64,000 nt of DNA from UMGS172 sp045636945 (GCA_045636945.1 JAZTYO010000017.1:1-64000); one strand, 5' to 3'. Positions 24,816 to 34,932 are shown, numbered from the stretch's first letter. Notes: generated from the letters alone by a model not told the origin. Program-made: numbers and translations.

Positions 24816-27800
24816 ATGTTAAAGCTTATTTTAGGAAGACAAAAATCGGGCAAAACACACTGTTGTCTTGAATTGGCGGAGCAGTGTGTCAATAACGGCG
24901 AAAACGTTATTATGCTTGTACCCGAGCAATATTCGTTCGAGTGTCAGAAGCATTTGCTCGAATCTTTGGGTGCATCGGTGTCTAATAAAATAGAGATACA
25001 TAGCTTCACAAGTCTTTGTGAGGCTATTTGTGGTGTTTTTGGCGGTGTTGCAGGTCATATTGTTGACGACGGAACAAGATATATCCTTGTAGGACAGGCT
25101 ATACGTTCGGTCAAAGACAACCTTAATATCTACGGTAAATATTCCGATTCGCAAGCCTTTATTAAGAATATAATGTCGGTAATTACCGAGTTTAAGCAGT
25201 CGTCGGTTACTCATGAAATGTTATCTCAGCTTGCCCAAAACACTGAATCTGAGATTTTTAAGAATAAACTTTTAGATACCTCTTTAATAATATCGGCTTA
25301 TGATGCCTTACTGAAAAACCGTTTTATTGACCCTATGGACCTTGTTGAACGTACTTTAGGCGTTATGAAGGATAATTCCTTCTTTAATCGTAAAACAGTC
25401 ATTATCGATGAATTTAAGGGCTTTACCGAATCGCAGTTTGGTCTGCTTGACCGTTTGGTTGCAGGTTCCAATAAGGTATATGTATCACTTTGCTGTGATT
25501 CTACCGTATCGAACGGTGAAACCGATATTTTTAACAATATCAAATACTCTGCACAGCGTTTATTGACTATTGCTTCTAATCATAACGTCGCTGTAGAAGA
25601 AAGTGAAATTTTATCGGGAGAAAAGTATTTTTCGGATGATATTAATGCACTTGAATGCTTTTTAGCTGATAAGACTAAAGTAGTATACGAGAATCCTGCA
25701 AGTAACATCACCGTTTGCAGTGCTGCAGATATATATGACGAAATCGATAACTGCTTTAACACCATAAGACGTATGGTCCGCACCGAGAATTATAGATATC
25801 GCGATTTTGTTATAATCTCGCGCGACAGTAATGCTTACTCAAATGTTATTGCTGATGTTGCAGATATTTATGATATTCCTTGCTACGTTGACCGTCGAAT
25901 GGAGGTTTCAAAGCTTCCATTGTCGGTGTTCATAGTTTCGGCTATTTCGGCAGCTATGTCTTACGATACCGAGGAAATTTTAAAGTTTGTAAAGAGTGGT
26001 TTGTTAGGTCTTAGTGTCGACGAGGTTTCAAAGCTTGAAAATTATGTTTATATCTGGAGTATAAATGGTAATAAGTGGCTCGACGATTGGTCCATGAGCT
26101 TTGGCGGTCTTGATAAACCTGCTGATGAAACGGAAATTAAAGAAATCAATGCCATCAGACTTAAAGTGATTAAGCCGTTGAAGAATCTTAGATTCAATCT
26201 TAAAGGTAACGTTGAGGAAATGTGTTCAAGCCTTCTCAAGCTTATTGACGATTGTTCAACTATTGATGCTTTGAGGGGTTATACTTATGAACTTGAAGCT
26301 AACGGTGAATATGAGCAAGCCGAGTATCAACGTGCAGGATATGACGCGTTTATCAAGGTTTTGGACAAGCTTTGTGCCGTATCGGATGACGGAGAGATTA
26401 AGCCTCGCGATTTCCTTGATATGCTCAAAGTTTCATTGTCGTATGAAACTGTCGGTGAGATTCCTCAGACAAATGACCAGGTTATTTACGGCACTGCCGA
26501 CCGTATTCGCCCAATGCGACCCCGAGTAGTCTTTGTTGTTGGTGCAAATCAGGATGCTTTTCCTGCCGCTATAGTTGATTCGGGTCTTTTTTCACAATCC
26601 GAACGAGAAATTATGATTGACAACAAAATGAGGATTGCCGACCGTTCACTGTCCGACTGTCTTGATGAGAAATACCTGTTCTATTATGCTGTTACCTGTG
26701 GCTTTGAAAAGGTGTTTTTGTCCTATTGTCGCACGTCGATGTCGGGTGCTGAAATGGAGCCATCAATCGAGGTTAACTCTATTAGAAAAGCATTCCCTAA
26801 CTGTAATGTAAATGTTCTTGACGATGATTTTAGTTTAGATAACTGTGAGATCAAAGAGGCCTCTTTCCGTAAACTTGCTGAGCATTACCGTGACAATTCG
26901 GAAGATGTTGCAGGACTTAGGTCTTATTTTGGTAACTTAGAGGGATATAAAGAACGACTGGATGCACTCGAGTTTTACTCAAAATCGCAAAAAGCTGAAA
27001 TATCAAATTCTTCTGCTTTGGGAATCTACGGTGATGTTTTAAGACTTTCTGCCTCAAAAGTAGATGACTTTGCAGGCTGTAAGTTTATGTACTTCTGCAA
27101 GCATGGTCTTGAGGCAAAACGTCTTGATAAGGTCGATTTTGACCGCAGAACAAGAGGTAATATTGTTCACGATGTGCTTGAAAATTTTGTTAAGAACCAT
27201 TTCGATGACATTGGTGCATTGGATAGTGACAATATTAAGACCGAAACCGATGAATTGTGTGACAATTACTTAAAGGCAAATTGTAGTGACGTATCACAGC
27301 TTGATGAGAAATTCTCATATATGATGTCAATAGTTAAAGATACCGTTTGGAAGCTTGCCGTTGCTTTAAATAATGAGTTTAAACAAAGTGGATTCAGACC
27401 TAAATTCTGCGAGCTTGGTGTTGGTAGCGGTAAGGACGTTAAAGGTATTGATTTAAAGACCGATAAAGGCAACAGTATTACCCTTAACGGTTATATCGAC
27501 CGTGTTGATACCACTTCCGACGGTAAGGTCAGAGTAATTGATTATAAAACAGGTAGTAAGGGAGATTCGTTTAAGCTTGCCGAGATTCTGAACGGTAAGA
27601 ATCTTCAGATGCTACTGTATTTGCACGCAATTCTTAAAAACGGCAGTCAACTCATTGACGCAAAAACACCGGCAGGTGTTTTGTATTTCCCTGCAAAACG
27701 TCACGTTGGTACTGCTCAATCGGATTATGTTAAGATGAACGGAGTAGTGCTTGATGATGTTGCGACCTTGACTCAAATGGAGTCAACCCTTGAGGGTAAG

Positions 27801-28115
27801 CTGATTCCAGCACACACAAGACCTAATTCAACTTCGTTTTACAGCAAAGAAGCTTTACTTTCTGAAGCTGATTTCAAGGCGGTTTTCAACTATATTGAAT
27901 TTCTTTTACAAAGAATCGGTAATAGCATTATGAATGGCGATATTCAGCCTAAACCGCTAAAAACAGGGGAGAGGTTTACCTGCGAATACTGTGATTACCG
28001 TTCGGTTTGCCGATTTGACCCGTTCCGCGATTTTGCGGAGAGTATTAATTGTAACAATTCAGAGGCTATTGAGCAGATTAGAAAAACAATAGAGGAGGCA
28101 CAAAATGGCAATTGA
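24816..28115 (+). CDS. addB: ATP-dependent helicase/nuclease subunit B
   Basis: AddB partners AddA in the double-strand-break resection enzyme equivalent to RecBCD. The 1099 residues begin with a degenerate helicase-like P-loop LILGRQKSGKTHCCLEL. The C-terminal RecB-family nuclease has GNIVHDVLENFVKNHF and VRVIDYKTGSKGDSFKL, and the four cysteines of its iron-sulfur staple are visible as one in FAGCKFMYFC (near residue 755) and a cluster CEYCDYRSVC near residue 1055. Length is usual. Its end overlaps addA by 11 bases. Confidence 0.95.
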   Translation: MLKLILGRQKSGKTHCCLELAEQCVNNGENVIMLVPEQYSFECQKHLLESLGASVSNKIEIHSFTSLCEAICGVFGGVAGHIVDDGTRYILVGQAIRSVKDNLNIYGKYSDSQAFIKNIMSVITEFKQSSVTHEMLSQLAQNTESEIFKNKLLDTSLIISAYDALLKNRFIDPMDLVERTLGVMKDNSFFNRKTVIIDEFKGFTESQFGLLDRLVAGSNKVYVSLCCDSTVSNGETDIFNNIKYSAQRLLTIASNHNVAVEESEILSGEKYFSDDINALECFLADKTKVVYENPASNITVCSAADIYDEIDNCFNTIRRMVRTENYRYRDFVIISRDSNAYSNVIADVADIYDIPCYVDRRMEVSKLPLSVFIVSAISAAMSYDTEEILKFVKSGLLGLSVDEVSKLENYVYIWSINGNKWLDDWSMSFGGLDKPADETEIKEINAIRLKVIKPLKNLRFNLKGNVEEMCSSLLKLIDDCSTIDALRGYTYELEANGEYEQAEYQRAGYDAFIKVLDKLCAVSDDGEIKPRDFLDMLKVSLSYETVGEIPQTNDQVIYGTADRIRPMRPRVVFVVGANQDAFPAAIVDSGLFSQSEREIMIDNKMRIADRSLSDCLDEKYLFYYAVTCGFEKVFLSYCRTSMSGAEMEPSIEVNSIRKAFPNCNVNVLDDDFSLDNCEIKEASFRKLAEHYRDNSEDVAGLRSYFGNLEGYKERLDALEFYSKSQKAEISNSSALGIYGDVLRLSASKVDDFAGCKFMYFCKHGLEAKRLDKVDFDRRTRGNIVHDVLENFVKNHFDDIGALDSDNIKTETDELCDNYLKANCSDVSQLDEKFSYMMSIVKDTVWKLAVALNNEFKQSGFRPKFCELGVGSGKDVKGIDLKTDKGNSITLNGYIDRVDTTSDGKVRVIDYKTGSKGDSFKLAEILNGKNLQMLLYLHAILKNGSQLIDAKTPAGVLYFPAKRHVGTAQSDYVKMNGVVLDDVATLTQMESTLEGKLIPAHTRPNSTSFYSKEALLSEADFKAVFNYIEFLLQRIGNSIMNGDIQPKPLKTGERFTCEYCDYRSVCRFDPFRDFAESINCNNSEAIEQIRKTIEEAQNGN

Positions 28116-31100
28116 ATTTACTAAAGACCAACAAAAAGCTATTGGTGCCAAGGGTACGGTTTTAGTTGCTGCAGCTGCGGGTTCGGGCAAGACTGCAGTT
28201 CTGACCGAACGTGTTATTCGCAGAATATGTGACCCTAACGACCCTGCCTCTATCGACCGTATGCTTATTGTTACCTTTACCAATGCCTCGGCACTTGAGA
28301 TGAGGGTGAGAATAGGTAAAAAGTTAGATGAATATTGCTCTGAACATCCTAACGATTCTGCCGCTTTAAAGCAAAAAATGTTGTTAAGAAGTGCAAAAAT
28401 TTGCACTATAGACTCTTTTTGCGGCGATTTGGTTCGCAAATATTTCGGTCAACTTGGCATAAATCCCGATTTTACTGTTGCAACCGATGCACAAACCTCT
28501 GCACTAAAAGAAAAGGCTCTTAAAGACGTTTTGGCCAAACATTTTGCTGTGCCTTCGGCAGATTTTAACCATCTTTGTGAAACCTTTTCCATTTACGACG
28601 GCGACAGCAATATCAAAGATGCTATTTTAAGCATTTATGATTTCAGCCTTTGTATGTCACGTCCCGAGCATTGGCTGAAGACATCGGTTAATCATTATTT
28701 CCCGGAAAAAATTAATTCATCTGTCTTTGCCGACGTAATCTATAAAAATGCAAAACGAAAACTGCTTTCTTCAAGAGAAAGTGCTGAGTTCATTCTTCGT
28801 GAATGTGTCGGTACCGAGTTTGAGGATGCTTGGTTTAAGGGTTTTAGTGACACAGTTGAATATATAAACGAAATGCTTTCGGTATCCGCTTCTAAAAATT
28901 GGAATAGGCTTTACGATTTATCTATAAATTTTGAGAAAACGGACGTAAAGACCGTAAGAAAGGCTGAAAATACAAATCTTCGCGATGTTATGAAGGTTAT
29001 TCGCGAGAGGATATATAAAGACGTTCAGTCGGTGTCAGCCGAAATGTGCGGTACCGAACAAGAGGCTTTGGATGGCTTGAATACCACAGGTGCTTTGGTT
29101 GGATGCCTCGTTGAGCTTGTCAATGAATTTTCTTCAAAATATCTCGAACTGCTTTTGTCTAAAAATCTTCTTACGTTCGGTTTGATTGAGCAGTTTGCTT
29201 TAAAATTGCTTTGTGTTGAAACCGAAGAAGGTCTTGTGCCGTCCGAACTTTCACGTGATGTCTGCAAGCTGTATGACGAGGTTTTGGTTGACGAGTATCA
29301 GGATAATAACGACCTTCAGGATTCACTCTTTTTTGCCGTTTCTGACAGCGGTAAGCATCTGTTTATGGTTGGTGATGTCAAGCAGAGTATCTACGGCTTC
29401 AGAAACGCCAATCCCGATAATTTCCTGCGTCATAAGGATACATATTCCGATTTTGACGGTGAAACTTCTCCATCTAAGGTTATTTTAAAATCCAATTTCC
29501 GTAGCAGAAGCGGAGTTTGTGGCTTTGTAAACGGTATTTTCAAAGTGCTTATGCATCAAGATACCTCAAATATGGATTACGGCACCGACGAAATGCTCGA
29601 CCCAGGTGCAAGTTATCCTGATAGTTCTGCTTTTAAGGCCGAAGTCAATATTGTTACCAATTCCGGTTCGGGTGCCGACCGTGATATTGCCGATGCCGAA
29701 TCGGTTGCCGATTATATCGTATCGGTAATGAATGAGGATGCGTTTTTAAAGAACGGTGATACCGAATTGCGAAAGGCCGAGTTTAAAGATTTTGCAATTT
29801 TGTTGCGTTCACCGAGAAAAAGGGTAAAGTATTATATCGATGCTTTACGCAAAAGAGGCATACCTGCTGCATTTGATTCGGGTGAGTTCTTTACTGCACC
29901 TGAAATATTGACAGCTATGTCAATTTTAAGAGTTATTGATAATCCTCTCCACGACATTCCGTTGTTGTCTGCTATGACGTCGGTGGCATTTGGCTTTACG
30001 TTTGATGATGTTGCCAAAATTAAATCAAACTTTAGTGGCAATAATCTTTATCAAAGGGTTATTAAGTCGTCACTAAACGGTGATATTAAAGCACAAAAAC
30101 TTCTTGAAACAGTATCTCAGCTTCGTAAAAGAGCAGCAACAATGTCGGTCGCTTCTTTGATTAATGTGGTCTACCGTGTAACCTGCTTGCAGGAGATTTT
30201 TAGCTCGTTTGATGACGGAATTCAGAAAAAAGCCAACCTTGTTTCATTACTGTCAATGGCATCGGATTTTGACGGATTCTCAGACGGTGGCTTGTCGGGC
30301 TTTATTACTCATTTTGAACATTCTGCAGCTGAAAAAAGCAGTAGTTCAAAGTCGGTTGGCGGTAGTGTCAATGCCGTTAAGATTATGAGCTTTCACGGGT
30401 CTAAAGGCTTGCAGTTTCCTGTATGTATCGTTGCAGGATGCGGTAACGGTTTCAATAAAACAGACCTTAACAAGCAGATTATCACTAACGGTAAATACGG
30501 TATCGGTATGAGCTTTGTAGATAGCGGTATTAAGTATAATACCGTTGCCAAAAATGTTTTGAAATCAGCTTATACAAGTAAAATGATTTCCGAGGAAATA
30601 CGTCTTTTGTACGTCGCTATGACCCGTGCAGAGGAACGCTTGATGCTGTCGATTTCGTGTAACGATTTTAAGAAAGACGTAAGAGATGGTGTTGCTTCTC
30701 TTGGACTTTCAGCATACGATTCCAACAAAATTCCTGCAGAAAAGGTGCTTTGTTCAGACGGTTACAAGCCCATGCTTTTGTGTTCTTTGTTGATGCAAAA
30801 GGATGGTGATAAACTTTGTGAAGCGGTAAATCTACCTGCTTTGGGATTCAAAAACGAGGGTGAGTTTAAGCTTTCTGTTGCCACTTCTTACGTTTATAGC
30901 GGTGTTAAGGTTTCATCGGAAACCTCAACAGATTCAGTAGTGGTCAACCCTGAAATTATCGATATGCTGAATGAACGGTTTGAATATGAGTATCCATTTA
31001 AAGATGAGTGTATTACACCTTCCAAGATGGCAGTAACTAAACTTGTTCACGGTGATGCTCGACAGTTTGCCTTTAATGCAAGACCGAGATTTTTGTCAAA

Positions 31101-31584
31101 AGCAGGTTTGACTCCTGCAGAAAGAGGCACTGCATTACATAAATTTATGCAGTTTGCAAATTTCGAATATGCTGAAAAGGATGCCGATGCAGAGGTTAAA
31201 AGGCTGTATGAATTCGAGTTTATAAGTGAACAAGAGGCCGATTCTATCGACCGCAATCTGCTTAATAAATTCTTTAAGAGCAATCTTTATAACCGAATAA
31301 AAAATGCTGACAAGCTATGGCGAGAGTATAAGTTTATGGTTAACTATCCTTATAACGACCAACAAACCATTGTTCAAGGTATTGCCGACTGTATGTTTGA
31401 GGAAAACGGTAAGCTCATTATAGTTGATTTTAAAACCGATAATGTTAAGGATATGACGGTACTGTCTGACCGTTACTCTCAGCAGTTGGCAATATATAAG
31501 GATGCACTTTCGGAAATTTTTGAAAAGAACGTCAGTGAATGTATTATATATTCAATGACCTTAAGTGATGGAATTAATGTATAG
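28105..31584 (+). CDS. addA: ATP-dependent helicase/nuclease subunit A
   Basis: AddA is the UvrD-type helicase and nuclease of AddAB. The 1159 residues show the Q motif FTKDQQKAIGAKG, Walker A AAAGSGKTAVLTERV, motif II LVDEYQDNNDLQ near residue 395, motif III GDVKQSIYGFRNANP, motif V MSFHGSKGLQFPV and motif VI LLYVAMTRAEERL. A C-terminal RecB nuclease follows with RGTALHKFMQFA and LIIVDFKTDNVKD. An AGAGGAGG ribosome site lies inside the addB end, giving coupling. Confidence 0.96.
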   Translation: MAIEFTKDQQKAIGAKGTVLVAAAAGSGKTAVLTERVIRRICDPNDPASIDRMLIVTFTNASALEMRVRIGKKLDEYCSEHPNDSAALKQKMLLRSAKICTIDSFCGDLVRKYFGQLGINPDFTVATDAQTSALKEKALKDVLAKHFAVPSADFNHLCETFSIYDGDSNIKDAILSIYDFSLCMSRPEHWLKTSVNHYFPEKINSSVFADVIYKNAKRKLLSSRESAEFILRECVGTEFEDAWFKGFSDTVEYINEMLSVSASKNWNRLYDLSINFEKTDVKTVRKAENTNLRDVMKVIRERIYKDVQSVSAEMCGTEQEALDGLNTTGALVGCLVELVNEFSSKYLELLLSKNLLTFGLIEQFALKLLCVETEEGLVPSELSRDVCKLYDEVLVDEYQDNNDLQDSLFFAVSDSGKHLFMVGDVKQSIYGFRNANPDNFLRHKDTYSDFDGETSPSKVILKSNFRSRSGVCGFVNGIFKVLMHQDTSNMDYGTDEMLDPGASYPDSSAFKAEVNIVTNSGSGADRDIADAESVADYIVSVMNEDAFLKNGDTELRKAEFKDFAILLRSPRKRVKYYIDALRKRGIPAAFDSGEFFTAPEILTAMSILRVIDNPLHDIPLLSAMTSVAFGFTFDDVAKIKSNFSGNNLYQRVIKSSLNGDIKAQKLLETVSQLRKRAATMSVASLINVVYRVTCLQEIFSSFDDGIQKKANLVSLLSMASDFDGFSDGGLSGFITHFEHSAAEKSSSSKSVGGSVNAVKIMSFHGSKGLQFPVCIVAGCGNGFNKTDLNKQIITNGKYGIGMSFVDSGIKYNTVAKNVLKSAYTSKMISEEIRLLYVAMTRAEERLMLSISCNDFKKDVRDGVASLGLSAYDSNKIPAEKVLCSDGYKPMLLCSLLMQKDGDKLCEAVNLPALGFKNEGEFKLSVATSYVYSGVKVSSETSTDSVVVNPEIIDMLNERFEYEYPFKDECITPSKMAVTKLVHGDARQFAFNARPRFLSKAGLTPAERGTALHKFMQFANFEYAEKDADAEVKRLYEFEFISEQEADSIDRNLLNKFFKSNLYNRIKNADKLWREYKFMVNYPYNDQQTIVQGIADCMFEENGKLIIVDFKTDNVKDMTVLSDRYSQQLAIYKDALSEIFEKNVSECIIYSMTLSDGINV

Positions 31585-31592
31585 GTGATTTT

Positions 31593-32063
31593 ATGAATAA
31601 AACTAATGCAATGCGTCAGCTTGACAAGGCAGGCGTTGAATATGAACAAATCGAGTATGAGGTTGACGAAAATGACCTTTCGGGTATGCATATAGCCGAG
31701 CAAATAGGTATTGACCCAAATCTTATGTTCAAAACATTGGTTGCCAAAGGTGAAAAGAATGGACCCTTGGTGTTTTGTATACCTGTCAATGCTGAGCTTG
31801 ACCTAAAAAAATGTGCTAAAGCTGCATGTGATAAAAGGGTAGAGCTGATTGCAGTAAAAGAGTTACTTGGTCTTACGGGCTATATCAGAGGCGGTTGCTC
31901 ACCAATAGGTATGAAGAAGAAGTTCCCGACTTACGTTGATGAAACGGCGATTCTTTTTGATAAAATCACCGTCAGTGCAGGAGTGAGAGGCTGTCAGCTG
32001 ATGCTTGACAGGGAAAAGCTGATAGATTTTATTGAAGCAAAGCTTTGTGAACTGACAGTTTGA
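31593..32063 (+). CDS. ybaK: Cys-tRNA(Pro)/Cys-tRNA(Cys) deacylase, YbaK type
   Basis: This 156-residue protein carries the YbaK pattern: MRQLDKAGVEYEQIEYE at the start, LMFKTLVAKGEKNGPLVFCIPVNAELDLKKCAKA with the key lysine near residue 46, and LTGYIRGGCSPIGMKKKFPTYVDE. It hydrolyses mischarged Cys-tRNA(Pro). It differs from the ProX-type deacylase at 7577, so the window encodes two editing factors for tRNA(Pro). It follows addA by 8 bases and ends before a strong terminator. Confidence 0.92.
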   Translation: MNKTNAMRQLDKAGVEYEQIEYEVDENDLSGMHIAEQIGIDPNLMFKTLVAKGEKNGPLVFCIPVNAELDLKKCAKAACDKRVELIAVKELLGLTGYIRGGCSPIGMKKKFPTYVDETAILFDKITVSAGVRGCQLMLDREKLIDFIEAKLCELTV

Positions 32064-32115
32064 GTTTATGCTCAAAAAATATTTTTACTTTATGGGTGAA
32101 TTGTTTCTGCGTCGC

Positions 32116-32152
32116 AAAAAAATAAAGGTGGCAAAAGCCACCTTTATTTTTT
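32116..32152. terminator. bidirectional terminator
   Basis: A perfect stem of at least 12 bp (32121-32132 with 32137-32148) with an AAAA loop, flanked by A and T runs, works in both directions between ybaK (+) and the aquaporin gene (-). Confidence 0.9.
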
Positions 32153-32293
32153 GGTGCTTAAGGTGTGGAAATAAACCCCCGGTAGAACCTGGGGAAGAAA
32201 AACGAGCGAAGCTGCAATAAAACTGGCGAGGCGCAGTTAAGCACAAAAAATCTATAGATAAAAAGAAGGACCTCTTGTATATATGATTTACAA

Positions 32294-32968
32294 TTAAATT
32301 GTCTTCTTGTTTTCCTTGAAGAGAAAGAGGTAAACGAATGCAGCACCTGCAGCACCGATTGCGGGAGCAAAAAGGAAAACCCAATAATCGGCAAATGCTC
32401 CTTCTGCAAACAAAGCAGGACCAAAGCTTCTTGCAGGGTTTACCGAAGTACCGGTCATAGGAATTCCCATAAGGTGTACCAAGGTGAGGGTAAGACCGAT
32501 GATGATACCCGATACGTTTGAAAGCTCGGGCTTGTTGGTGACAACCATAATTACAAGGACGAAAATGAAGGTCAAAATAATTTCAATCATCAACGAACCA
32601 AGAATAGCATCCCCGCCGTTATATATGTAGTTTGCACCGTAAGTACAGGTACCTCTGCTGAGGTCGTCAAAGAAGAGGAAATGCATAAAGCTAGCGGTAA
32701 CAGCACCGGTAAACTGAGCGGTGACATAGCCTGCAAAATCAATGGGGGAGAGCTTGCCTGTCAAGAACATTGCAAGAGATACGGCAGGATTGATATGACA
32801 ACCTGAAACGTGGCCGATAGTGTAGGCCATAGCAACAATTACAAGTCCGAAGGCAAGAGCAGTTGCAACAATGTTTGTGTTTGTAAGAATAGCAACACCG
32901 CAGGCAACAAACACCAAAACGAATGTGCCGATACATTCGGCAATGTAGCTTTTGAGATTAAAATTCAT
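32294..32968 (-). CDS. aquaporin (MIP family, AqpZ-like)
   Basis: This 224-residue channel protein has six hydrophobic helices and both NPA half-helices: GCHINPAVSLAMFLTGK with NPA at 60-62, and GTSVNPARSFGPALF near 180-195. The short length and the residues around the second NPA resemble water channels of the AqpZ type more than the longer glycerol facilitators. It conducts water or small neutral solutes across the cytoplasmic membrane. It has its own promoter and an AGGAGG ribosome site. Confidence 0.93.
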   Translation of the reverse strand: MNFNLKSYIAECIGTFVLVFVACGVAILTNTNIVATALAFGLVIVAMAYTIGHVSGCHINPAVSLAMFLTGKLSPIDFAGYVTAQFTGAVTASFMHFLFFDDLSRGTCTYGANYIYNGGDAILGSLMIEIILTFIFVLVIMVVTNKPELSNVSGIIIGLTLTLVHLMGIPMTGTSVNPARSFGPALFAEGAFADYWVFLFAPAIGAAGAAFVYLFLFKENKKTI

Positions 32969-33013
32969 AATATACCTCCTAAATTTACTCTCTTTGAGAG
33001 TTTTTACATTTTA

Positions 33014-33042
33014 ATTATACATAATCATAGTGTTCATTTCAA
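33014..33042 (-). promoter_or_regulatory. aquaporin promoter
   Basis: On the minus strand TTGAAA (33037-33042) and TATAAT (33014-33019) are 17 bases apart. A small hairpin CTCTC/GAGAG lies in the leader near 32985-33000. Confidence 0.75.
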
Positions 33043-33151
33043 TATAGTAAATTGTATAAATATAAAACTGTATTTTTGTTATATTTTTAATAAGAAGGAT
33101 TTTTGAGAAATTTTCGTTGTTACACGTTGTAATAATTTGTCGTATTTTCAG

Positions 33152-33180
33152 TTGACTTTATTAAAGTAATGTGTTAAAAT
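33152..33180 (+). promoter_or_regulatory. promoter of the zinc-ribbon gene pair
   Basis: TTGACT (33152-33157) and TAAAAT (33175-33180) have a 17-base spacer and lie about 40 bases upstream of the ATG at 33219. Confidence 0.75.
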
Positions 33181-33218
33181 TTTCAAGTAAACAAATATTA
33201 TACTCTGGAGGAATTTTT

Positions 33219-33956
33219 ATGAGTAAGTTTTGTGGTAAATGTGGAAATCAACTTCCCGATGACGCTAAAATTTGTGGCTATTGTGGCAGTGTTATAGACC
33301 AGCCTGCTGCTCCTCAACCTGTTGCATCGGTACAGCCCGTTGCTCCTGTTCAGGCTGATGGTAATTATCAGTATGATGTAGCTCAGCAGACCTCAGTACC
33401 TGCCGAGAATGTTGTTACCTCTGTAAAGAAAACTGCTAACGGCTTTATGAACAAAATGAAGAATGATAAAAAGTTTATGTTTATGGTTATCGGTATCGGC
33501 GCAGGTACATTGACCGTAATTCTTGCTCTTATCCTCGTTCTTTGCCTTGGTAAAGGATATACAAAGGCCATTGATAACCAGATAGATGTCTTGTATGGCG
33601 ATTATGATGCATACATTGATTGTTATCCTGAGTCATATTGGGATTCAAAAAATATCGAAATGCCTGATGAAGACGAATACGAAGAATTGTTTGATGATAT
33701 TATTGATTCTTTTGATAGTATTGATATCGATTATGAAGTTGTTGACGAAGATTTGCTTGAAGGCTCATCGTTAACTACTATAAAGTCAACACTTTCAACC
33801 CTTTGGGACGTTTCTAAAAAGGACATTGACAAGGCTTATTCTGTAACAGCTCTTTTCTCTGTCGATCGTGATAATGAAGATTATTTCTTTCTTAAATCCT
33901 TTACAGTTGTTAAGATTGACGGCAGTTGGTATACATACGGATTAGATTTGACTTAA
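33219..33956 (+). CDS. zinc-ribbon single-pass membrane protein (first of a pair)
   Basis: This 245-residue protein opens with a zinc ribbon (C5, C8, C19, C22 in FCGKCGNQLPDDAKICGYCG), then a Pro/Ala/Gln-rich linker, one transmembrane helix (about residues 85-110, MFMVIGIGAGTLTVILALILVLCLG) and an acidic extracellular domain of about 130 residues. I do not recognise the outer domain; a DUF4878-like lumazine-type domain is possible. The start is the ATG after TGGAGGAA at 33219. A paralogue of the same architecture follows at 34024, so the two may form a complex or sense envelope state. Confidence 0.8.
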   Translation: MSKFCGKCGNQLPDDAKICGYCGSVIDQPAAPQPVASVQPVAPVQADGNYQYDVAQQTSVPAENVVTSVKKTANGFMNKMKNDKKFMFMVIGIGAGTLTVILALILVLCLGKGYTKAIDNQIDVLYGDYDAYIDCYPESYWDSKNIEMPDEDEYEELFDDIIDSFDSIDIDYEVVDEDLLEGSSLTTIKSTLSTLWDVSKKDIDKAYSVTALFSVDRDNEDYFFLKSFTVVKIDGSWYTYGLDLT

Positions 33957-33971
33957 TGTGATTTTTAAATT

Positions 33972-34007
33972 CACCCGTGAAAAGTTAGATGTTTCACGGG
34001 TGCTATT
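33972..34007 (+). terminator. hairpin between the zinc-ribbon genes
   Basis: CACCCGTGAAA (33972-33982) pairs with TTTCACGGGTG (33992-34002). The tail is a weak CTATTTTA, so it probably attenuates rather than fully stops transcription into the next gene 20 bases on. Confidence 0.6.
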
Positions 34008-34023
34008 TTAAAAGGAGTTATTT

Positions 34024-34932
34024 ATGGAAAAATATTGCGAAAAATGCGGTTCTTTGTTAGCTCCCGATGCTTTGTTTTGCTTTACCTGTGGTACACGTAT
34101 AACTAAACCCGAAAATGTCGATACTAACATTAACACTGAAGAAATTGAAAATGAAGTTGTTGTAGAATCTGTCGTTGGCGAGGAGAACATTTCGGTTAAT
34201 GAAGTTGCTGAAAACGTGGTTGAGAATATTGATACCACCGTTGTTTCGGAGGATACCACCGAAGAAAAGAAGCCCAAGCGTGAAAAGAGAAAAAAATCGG
34301 TTAGCGGAATTATTGCGTTAATCCTTGCGATTGCTATTATCTTAAGTGTTGGTGGACTTGTTGGCTATAAGTTTATCGACTATTATTCTGATAAGAGTGC
34401 TGTTACCGATATAGTTACTGATTATGTCGACACGGTCTATTTCGGTGAAACTGATAAGGCTGAAGATATGATTCCTGAATTTTTCTTGAATTCTGAAGAG
34501 CTTAAGCAGGAACTTGAAGAATATAAAGAAGATAATGATCCTAAAGAAGTAGCAGATGAGCGTAGCGAAAAAATGGATAGCTTCTTTGGAGAAGATATCG
34601 TTGTAACCTGTGATGTGACTCAGTTTGAACATTTTAGTTCTGATACGCGGTGTTTGTTGACAGATTTGGCTTTTTTAAGCTATCGTGCTTATTATGATTT
34701 AGAAATTACCCCAGAAGATATTTATAAAATTTCTTTTGAGATTCTTGTAGAGGGTAGCAAGGAAGAACGTACCTATAGATATAGTGTTTATGCTATGTGT
34801 TTTGATGAGAGTTGGTATCTCTACGATATTTTATCAAACAACTTTATTTTCCAAGATGTTTATGAAGACGGAACAGATTTGGATGACGATATTGCTATTA
34901 AAACTAACACTTATGATGATATAATATTTTGA
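34024..34932 (+). CDS. zinc-ribbon single-pass membrane protein (second of a pair)
   Basis: The 302 residues repeat the plan of the preceding gene: a zinc ribbon (C5, C8, C19, C22), an acidic linker rich in Val/Glu, a basic stretch KKPKREKRKKS, one transmembrane helix near residues 95-118 (GIIALILAIAIILSVGGLVGYKFI), and an outer domain rich in Asp/Glu/Tyr. Sequence similarity to the neighbour is confined to the ribbon and layout. No enzyme motif is visible. It precedes asnS by 13 bases, and that tRNA synthetase may be co-transcribed with it. Confidence 0.8.
   Translation: MEKYCEKCGSLLAPDALFCFTCGTRITKPENVDTNINTEEIENEVVVESVVGEENISVNEVAENVVENIDTTVVSEDTTEEKKPKREKRKKSVSGIIALILAIAIILSVGGLVGYKFIDYYSDKSAVTDIVTDYVDTVYFGETDKAEDMIPEFFLNSEELKQELEEYKEDNDPKEVADERSEKMDSFFGEDIVVTCDVTQFEHFSSDTRCLLTDLAFLSYRAYYDLEITPEDIYKISFEILVEGSKEERTYRYSVYAMCFDESWYLYDILSNNFIFQDVYEDGTDLDDDIAIKTNTYDDIIF

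Noticed and set aside
32160..32293. Small RNA or ORF between the ybaK terminator and the aquaporin gene
   Set aside because: No promoter, ribosome site or clear fold was found; it seems to be aquaporin 3' sequence.
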